In this document: positions 57,697-64,000 of the stretch, in pieces
Layout of the letters: the number at the start of each line of letters is the position of its first letter
Numbering within the stretch: position 1 is the stretch's first letter
DNA from: Diplocarpon mali
Lineage: Eukaryota > Ascomycota > Leotiomycetes > Helotiales > Drepanopezizaceae
Length of the DNA: 64,000 bases
Direction: 5' to 3'
NCBI GenBank assembly: GCA_024741835.1
Contig: JAENRP010000240.1
Coordinates: forward strand, 1 to 64,000
Position numbers and translations under genes: made by a program
Notes under the pieces: generated by a model
Database searches by the model: none
What the model was told of the DNA's origin: nothing
Seen by the model: the letters and a program-made list of their open reading frames with translations, nothing else

Positions 57697-60600
57697 ATGA
57701 CAACCTCCCTCATACCCAACACTTCCGTTCCTCCACCTTCGCAGGCACAGCTCAACAGAGGCTACGGTGCAAGCAGTTCTCGAGCAAACATAGGCATCCA
57801 TAGCGCAGCGACTGACTTCGGATCAGCACCCGCCCATCCTACACGCTCGCCTTTCCAATCTGCCGCTGGGCAGGAGAACAACAGCAGGTTTCACGAGGAG
57901 TGGGACGCAAGCCAGCGAGGAGGCTCAATAATCGACGTCTCAATGCAGCGTTCTGACTCGGTTATCTCACAGGGCGAAAGCCTGACCCCATCGCGCGGGG
58001 GCACCTTGAAGAAGAAGGCATCCATGCGCAGAACCGGGTCCGTGAAGAGGAGCTCGAGTCGCAGGAGCTCGAGGGCTGGGAGCGTTCGCAGCCTGGCTCT
58101 GCAATCGGCCGGAGAGGCCGACGAGACTCGCAGTGCCTTTTTCTCTCCAGTCCCTACCACCGGCAACCCCACCGAAGTATTAGCCAACCGGTTTCAAGGT
58201 ATGCCTTCTCGATCTTGACTTTCGATGGACTTGGCTGACAATCCTGTGTGCCTACAGCCTGGCGGAAAGTGCTGAAGGATCTCATCACCTATTTCAGAGA
58301 GATTCAAAGTAGCTACGACCATCGATCAAAGAATTTTTTGAAGATCTCAAATGTAATCAACAACACCTCTGCGCCCGCAGTATTTCTGGAGTCGGGTGGC
58401 ATCGATGACGCCGTCCAAGTCCTCCGGAACTATCACAGGAGTGCAATCGGCGAGGCGAACAAGTCCAAGGAAATCGAGGATGATGTCATCATGGCTCTCA
58501 CCGGTCTGCGCAGCGATCTTAACCAGAAGATCAAGGAAATCAAGAGCCTGTCGAGCGACTTCAAGAACTCTGTAGAAAAGGAGATGGATGGCACGCGCAG
58601 AGCTGTCAACGAGCTCCAAGACGCCCTCGGGCAGTCGGACATCGACCCTGCTCAAATGACAGGCAAGAAAGATCCGTACCTGTTGAAGCTGGCAGCGGAC
58701 CGCCAGGTGGAGAAGCAGATTGACGAGGAGAATTACTTGCACCAGGTAAGCACTCCCGAGTCTCACGGTCTCCGATCCGTGATTTCAGCAGGGGCCATAT
58801 ATGATGCATACATTCAAGCTTTTGATGATGGAGAACTATTCATCTGCGATAACAATCGAAGGTTGCTGATTTCAGACTAGGCCTACTTGAACCTCGAGGC
58901 ATCTGGCCGAGAGCTGGAGGCCATCGTCGTGGGCGAGATTCAAAAGTCCTACAACGCGTATGCTGGGATCCTCAAGCGAGAGGCGGATGCAGCCTACGAT
59001 ACAGCGGACGAGTTGCGTACTGGTCCCATCGCCATGCCCAAGGATCATGAGTGGAACCACTTTGTTCAAAATGATGACCATTTCGTCAATCCGAACGTAC
59101 CTGTTCGACAGGCTCAGAACATACAGTATCCTGGCCAGGATAACGAACTTACCCAAGAAGTCCGGGCAGGCCTTCTGGAACGCAAGTCCAAGTATTTGAA
59201 GAGCTACACAGCTGGCTGGTAAGTCTCTCGCCATTTACCAATCCCCCTTCGAGCGAGCACTGACGGTCCGGTCAGGTATGTGCTGACGCCGACTCACCTT
59301 CACGAATTTAAATCCGCGGATAAGGCACAGGCCCCAGTCATGTCTCTTTACCTGCCTGAGCAGAAGCTGGGCTCCCACTCTAACGAAGGCTCGTCTTCGA
59401 ACAAGTTTATGCTCAAGGGTCGCCAGACTGGTTCTCTGCACCGTGGTCACTCATGGGTCTTCAGAGCCGAGAGTTATGATACTATGAACGCCTGGGTACG
59501 TATTTTTCATTATATGTATCTGATTTGATTCAAAGAAGGCCATCCCGGGAGAAATCGCTCGGACCCCTTGATCAATCGTGCGAATCAACGGGGTCTGCAG
59601 TTGGTGGAGTGTTGAGCATGGGTTCGAGGATTTGAGCAGGATAGGCATGCTGACGATGCGACTGGATTGCACTGTTCCTCTTCTGCTCTTGCACGGAAAC
59701 GCCAGCCCTTCATATCATGCTAACTCCTCCCAGTACGAAGATATTCGAACTCTGACGGAAAAATCTCCCCAAGAACGTAGCGCTTTCGTCCGCCAACACG
59801 CCCGGAGTGTCAGTGGAACATCGCAAAGAGCTGCCTCCATTAGCAGTGACGGCATTATGGACGAAGAGGACGAAGAACCATTTTCTGCGTCGAATACGGC
59901 CGTTATCAGTACCGGACCAAAGCAAGACGAATTGTCGAGACGGCCCCAACCAGGTGGGCGCTTCCCGAGCGATATCAGTTTGTCACGAGGCTTACAGGCA
60001 CCTCTTTCGCCGTCTAGTGGAAGTTCCGGTTTCGAAGATAGAGATGTAGTCGCTGCTGTTGCAAATCTGCCGATGAGCAATACGCCACAATATGGCCAAG
60101 GTGCTGCTTCTCCAACCCATGCGGCCTACGTCAACCAGAAGGCCAAGGAAGACGGAATCAATCCGTATACATCTCAGCGAATCAGCCAAGACCATGTTCG
60201 TGGAAGTGCCCCTGTTCCGGTTGGAAGATTTGCTGCTGCCGGAGCTGGCGCTGCTGCGACCGGAGCCGTGGGAACTGAGGATTTTCATCATGTCGAAGGT
60301 CAGGATGCCGCAAAGTTCCGCAGCCAGCAAGAAGAGCAGGCGGCGCGTGAAGCTACCGCAATTGCTGCGCCAGATACCTACGAGCATGGATTGGAAGCTC
60401 AAGCGGCTAGCGAGGCTGCCAATTACGCTGCTCCCGATACTGCTCTGGTACCCGCAGCATCAGACTCCAAGTTTCTGACCGGGGACTGTAGCAAGGGAGA
60501 TGTCACTACCAATGGAAGCTTCTTCGCAGGCAATTCCCACTCGGAGGATTCCAACAGCGGTCAGATCAACCCTATCGAAACCGCTCTCAGACCGTTGACG

Positions 60601-60726
60601 GACGAGCAAACTCGCCCTTCGCTCGCCGCAGGACAGAACCACCAGAGCGTCCAGAGCGTGAGCCAGTTGCATGTCCCAGGAGAGTTCCCGAAGGAGAACG
60701 CCAAGGCACGCTCGAGTCTGGTCTAG
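57697..60726 (+). CDS. SLM1: Slm1-type PH-domain protein, TORC2/PI(4,5)P2 effector
   Basis: Yeast Slm1/2 bind PI(4,5)P2 at the plasma membrane and link TORC2 to actin and eisosomes. Exons 57697-58198, 58258-58745, 58881-59218, 59276-59495 and 59734-60726 give 846 residues. The Ser-rich N-terminus has basic patches (SMRRTGSVKRSSSRRSSRAG). The F-BAR-like helical region starts AWRKVLKDLITYFREIQSSY and runs to about residue 400. The PH domain (about 410-525) contains SYTAGWYVLTPTHLHEFKS and SWVFRAESYDTMNAW. The tail of about 330 residues is disordered and Ser/Ala-rich. The last intron (59496-59733, 238 bases) is long for this window. It is convergent with LDB17. Confidence 0.92.
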
Positions 60727-61363
60727 GGCGCAGAGACCTAGAGGTGATATTTGTACAAAGCATGGTAAGATGGTGGAGATGGCTCGGCTGAGGCGAGGAC
60801 ACACTGGGACGACGCTGGGAGGGGTCGAAAAAGGGTCGGGGAGCAGGGGCTGTCTTGGTGCTTGAACAACAGTCTATTGCAGCAGCTGATTACTGATGAA
60901 TACGAATTGCGTTTAGTTTTTGAGCTTGGATCTTGCCATCTACGTAAGACAAGTGCAAATCTGTTGGAGAGAGATTCCATGCTCTCGCTGCGTTCCTTTT
61001 TCTGACCTGGCCGTGACTGTCAGCCACCTTCCAAGATTACACTACCGGGTTGCTCGCGTGATCTCCGCGTCGGAGTGAGGGACATGCAATGCCAGGAAAG
61101 CGGAGAAATCTTCAAGAGTTACAACTCCCGCCATCACGAGTAAGGCCGGAGATAGTGGGCATGTATGCGAAGACGAAAAGGCCGGGAAGCGCTGCGCCAA
61201 CACCGCCTGGTGTGAATAAGTTACTACCTGCGTACCGACACCCCCCGTTCAAATCTCCGCCCTGCCTGCCAGACGCCTCGCTTCCAGAAACAAGGTGCCC
61301 CGACGGAGAGGCACCAACCGCGGATACACGCCGATCGAAACCAGACAACCCAGCGCCAGGGTC
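60727..61363. other. convergent 3' interval, no gene seen
   Basis: It lies between the stops of SLM1 (+) and LDB17 (-). + strand open frames entering LDB17 are its antisense shadow. Confidence 0.5.
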
Positions 61364-62953
61364 CTATTCCCGAGTCTGTTGCTCGAGACTTTGCGACGAC
61401 TCCATCCTTTTCAGCCTCGTCCTGCGTCTGGGCGGTGCCTTCGGGGGCATTTTCTTGCCAATGTGGACCTGCAGTGCATCTGGGATCGGAGGCGGTGCGC
61501 TCCTCCTGCTCTTCGCAGGTGGCGGAGAGAGTCGTGTCGCGGGCGCCCTCTCCCGCGTTTCAGGCTCGGCGTTCTCGTCGTCGTGGGCGCCATCCTCGAA
61601 TTCTACTTTCCTGCTCGGGGTCTGCACGCCGGGCTTCTCCATCACGGCTGCTACATCTACTACGCTGACGGTGCTCGCCGACTGGGCGGGCGAGAGCGAG
61701 ATGCCAAGGAGTTTGCGGGCTACTTCGCCCTCGCTCACGTCGTCGCCGCGCAGCCAGGATACCTTGCCGACGCGCTCCACGAGGCGGACTGTCGTCTCGT
61801 CTGCGGGCTCCCAGTGCGCGTTGGAAGAGCCTTTGAGCATGTCGAGGACCTTGAGAATTTCGACATGCTTGTAGTGGGGTGGCTGGTTGAGTTGCGTGTG
61901 TGCCAGGAGCGGGTACATCACACGCAGGTAGGTGTGTCGCAACGAGACTAGCTCGTTGGGGAGGTCGAGGATGTTGCGGATGATAACATCCAGGAGGACG
62001 CGGAGATCATTCGTGTAGAAATACTCGTAGGTCGCTCGCGTGGTGAAGAGGAGATAGAGGAGTTTGAGAATCAAGAGTTGCAGGGAGGTCTCGGTTTCGC
62101 GGTTTAGGAGGAGGATGATGTTCTCGCCGAAGGTCATGTAGTCAGAGCCACGGGTGGAGAGGACCTTGATCACCCGGTTGGTGAGGGGTAGGAAGTGTTC
62201 CGACTCAGTCGGGGACCTGGTAGAGGCTACCATCCATTGTTCGTTGAGTACCAGCTAGGGATGGAATCATGAGCAGCTTTCGTGCAGGAGAAGATAGGCG
62301 CGCTTACCAGCACTCGGATCACTGGGTAGTGGTACGGATCATCCACATCATCGGATAGCTGCTCAATGATCTGCAAGAGCATGATAATGAACTCGTCGTC
62401 CACCTGCCCCAGTTCCAGTGGGCTGAGGGGCTGGCATCTGGACATCTCGTACAGCAGTTCCAGTAGGAGTCGATGCAGCCTCGCATACTCCCGCTCGCCC
62501 AGCTGGATCAGCTCTAGGAGCCGCGAAAAGCAGCCCTCGTTATTCATCATCTCGAACGCGGCCTGATCCTGCCTCCCGTCGAACAGCAGGAAGCTCGCAA
62601 TCACGTAGAGCGTCGCCGGCTCCTCCTCCTGCAGCAGGCTGTACACGATCTGGGTCCTCACATAATCCTTGTTGGCCTCGAAGAGTTCGCTCTGCAGAAG
62701 TTTCTGCAGGCACCGTGCGAAATCATAGTCGGACTCGAGGTACTCGTCCTTGAAGTTCGCCGTGAAGTGGAGAAAGGAGCGCAGCGCATTGTCGATCAGC
62801 TGGTGGGACGGGCAGTTTGCCGTCACGATATCCTCGAGTTCTGAGCCCCGGTGGGACGATCAGCAGGCGTTGCAGGATGAGGAGGAGCTGGCACGTTTAT
62901 TTACCATCCCAGAACTGCTGCTCGTTCTCGAGGGAGTACTCGAATGCTTCCAT
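61364..62953 (-). CDS. LDB17: Ldb17/Dip1 (SPIN90-type) Arp2/3 activator
   Basis: Dip1/SPIN90 proteins activate the Arp2/3 complex to make the first linear actin filaments at endocytic patches. Exons 62953-62905, 62840-62308 and 62254-61364 give 490 residues, almost the yeast length. The start [20 protein letters not shown] is spliced after FWD. The leucine-rich armadillo-like domain spans most of the protein, with [40 protein letters not shown] and [17 protein letters not shown]. The C-terminal 120 residues are disordered and basic with Pro-rich stretches ([18 protein letters not shown]) suited to SH3 binding. The start codon is the first ATG and gives the conserved N-terminus. Confidence 0.9.
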
Positions 62954-64000
62954 CGTCGTCGCGGTGCCAGGTCAGTGTGGGGTTTCCTGCTACCGGAGGC
63001 GCATCCCGAATCGAGACGCAATAAGTATGAGTGGTTGCGCGCAACGTCGTGAGTTGAGTCTCTGGACAGTTCAATAGAAATGGGGGGGGGTAAAGGCGTC
63101 AGTCAATATCCAGACCCCTCCACGGGCTAGCGTTCGTTGGGGTCTACCAATGAATGTTTTAAAGCCTGCAAGTTCAGGCAGCTGACGGGTAAGGCTGGCA
63201 GGTGAGGCTGACAGATGAGGCTCACAGGTGAGGCTGACAGGTAAGGCTGGTAGACCGTGCAACGAGTAGACGAGCCTCAGAATCACACCCAAGTATATTA
63301 TCTCTCGCGCGCTCGATCACGCATGGGGGGAGGGGAAACGTATGGAGATTGCCTGCCGACATGACCATCATCCATTCAAAACGCGCCAACTGCTTGTTCT
63401 GAGATGGCCGTCACATGCCAGATCTCTTCTCCCTTGTGTCTTTTCCCGACATACATGCATGTGCAACACAAGACCCAGCCAGGCGAGGATAACACAGGGT
63501 TACGGGGCAGTCAACAAACCCGCCAGAGCTCTCCCAAGCTGCCTTCGGGTGCGCTTGGTCGGAATCGTTCTCTCTACCCCTCATTGCACATTGGCTTCAC
63601 CATGAAGCAACAGGCAGGATTGACATACAGAGCTCATCCGTCCAACCATCCATGCTACGGTATTTCTTGTTTCTCTGCACTCATCAGGGCCAGCATACCA
63701 CAGAACCAATTTCTTAGGACGCAAGAGAGTTCAGAAAACACTCCGAGTGGAAGTGGCTTATTCTTTGCGGAGGCTTCAGATCAAACCCTGGCTCACTCGC
63801 AGTCTCTACTCACATCACCATCGGGTCCGCCTAATCTCACAGCTTGAGATCGCGCAAGTTGATACTTCCAGTCACCGGTCGAATCCCGAATCAACGGGTA
63901 TGCGGATTTCAGCCTGGGGTCTTGGGGGTCAAAAGGTGATTTGCCTCCAGCGGCCATCAAGAGAATATCAGGTTTTCACGCTCGCTTTTGGAGGGGTGTG
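62954..64000. other. 1.0 kb upstream of LDB17, no gene supported
   Basis: It contains the LDB17 promoter, a G run near 63080-63088 and the 13-base minisatellite. A + strand frame at 63404-63847 (147 codons) has ordinary composition but no recognisable feature. A gene beginning beyond the window edge cannot be excluded. Confidence 0.4.
63181..63251 (+). repeat. 13-base minisatellite, about 5.5 copies
   Basis: Units of the form GCTGACAGGTGAG follow head to tail at 63181, 63194, 63207, 63220 and 63233, each with 0-3 differences, plus a partial copy. Confidence 0.9.

Noticed and set aside
63404..63847. 147-codon + strand frame at the right end
   Set aside because: No recognisable features; composition resembles upstream noncoding DNA.
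63850..63900. Possible tRNA T-arm (GGTCGAATCCCG)
   Set aside because: The stem does not pair over five bases and no acceptor stem, D-arm or anticodon arm can be placed around it.

Overview
The window is nuclear DNA of a filamentous ascomycete (Pezizomycotina). The genes carry many short introns (mostly 44-130 bases) with GT/AG ends. The gene content is fungal: divergent histone H2A/H2B, ATG4, POM152, SLM1, a CYP52-type P450 and LDB17. The left end is an AT-rich block that looks mutated by repeat-induced point mutation (RIP).

Bases 1-12,112 are transposon. A chromodomain-bearing Ty3/gypsy element enters from the left in mid reverse transcriptase and runs through RNase H and integrase. A complete Ty1/copia element (1876-9925; two 299-base LTRs; 5-base target duplication AATAT) interrupts it. 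The gypsy integrase C-terminus and chromodomain resume after it, and the gypsy 3' LTR ends at 12,112. Both coding regions are full of TAG/TAA stops. The two copia LTRs differ only by transitions. AT-rich DNA without recognisable genes continues to about 12,540, where composition changes sharply.

From 12.5 kb to the right end the DNA is ordinary and gene-dense. In order: KGD2 (-) and a complex I LYR subunit (+), which share a promoter; H2A (-) and H2B (+); the splicing/ribosome factor SQS1 (-); the autophagy protease ATG4 (+); an SPX-RING ubiquitin ligase (-); an FBXO21-like F-box protein (+); a UCH37/BAP1-type deubiquitinase (-); nucleoporin POM152 (+); a frameshifted gene relic (-); a CYP52-type P450 (-); a Whi5/Nrm1-type G1/S repressor (-); an unrecognised, probably mitochondrial protein (+); a zinc metalloprotease with a jacalin lectin tail (+); phosphatidylserine synthase (+); GAR1 (-) and threonyl-tRNA synthetase (+), which share a promoter; SLM1 (+); and LDB17/Dip1 (-).

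Most are housekeeping genes in head-to-head or tail-to-tail pairs, and there is no obvious biosynthetic cluster. Some neighbours share a cellular theme: two mitochondrial energy proteins, the nucleosome pair, two translation/ribosome genes, and two cortical actin/plasma-membrane genes. The less ordinary features are three introns with GC donors, two consecutive 21-base exons in GAR1, a chromodomain-like segment inside SQS1, a lysine-rich insertion beside the active site of the deubiquitinase, antisense coding-like tracts inside the retroelements, and a gene relic with two frameshifts. I found no convincing tRNA, rRNA or CRISPR. Exon models were built by eye from splice signals and recalled family sequence.
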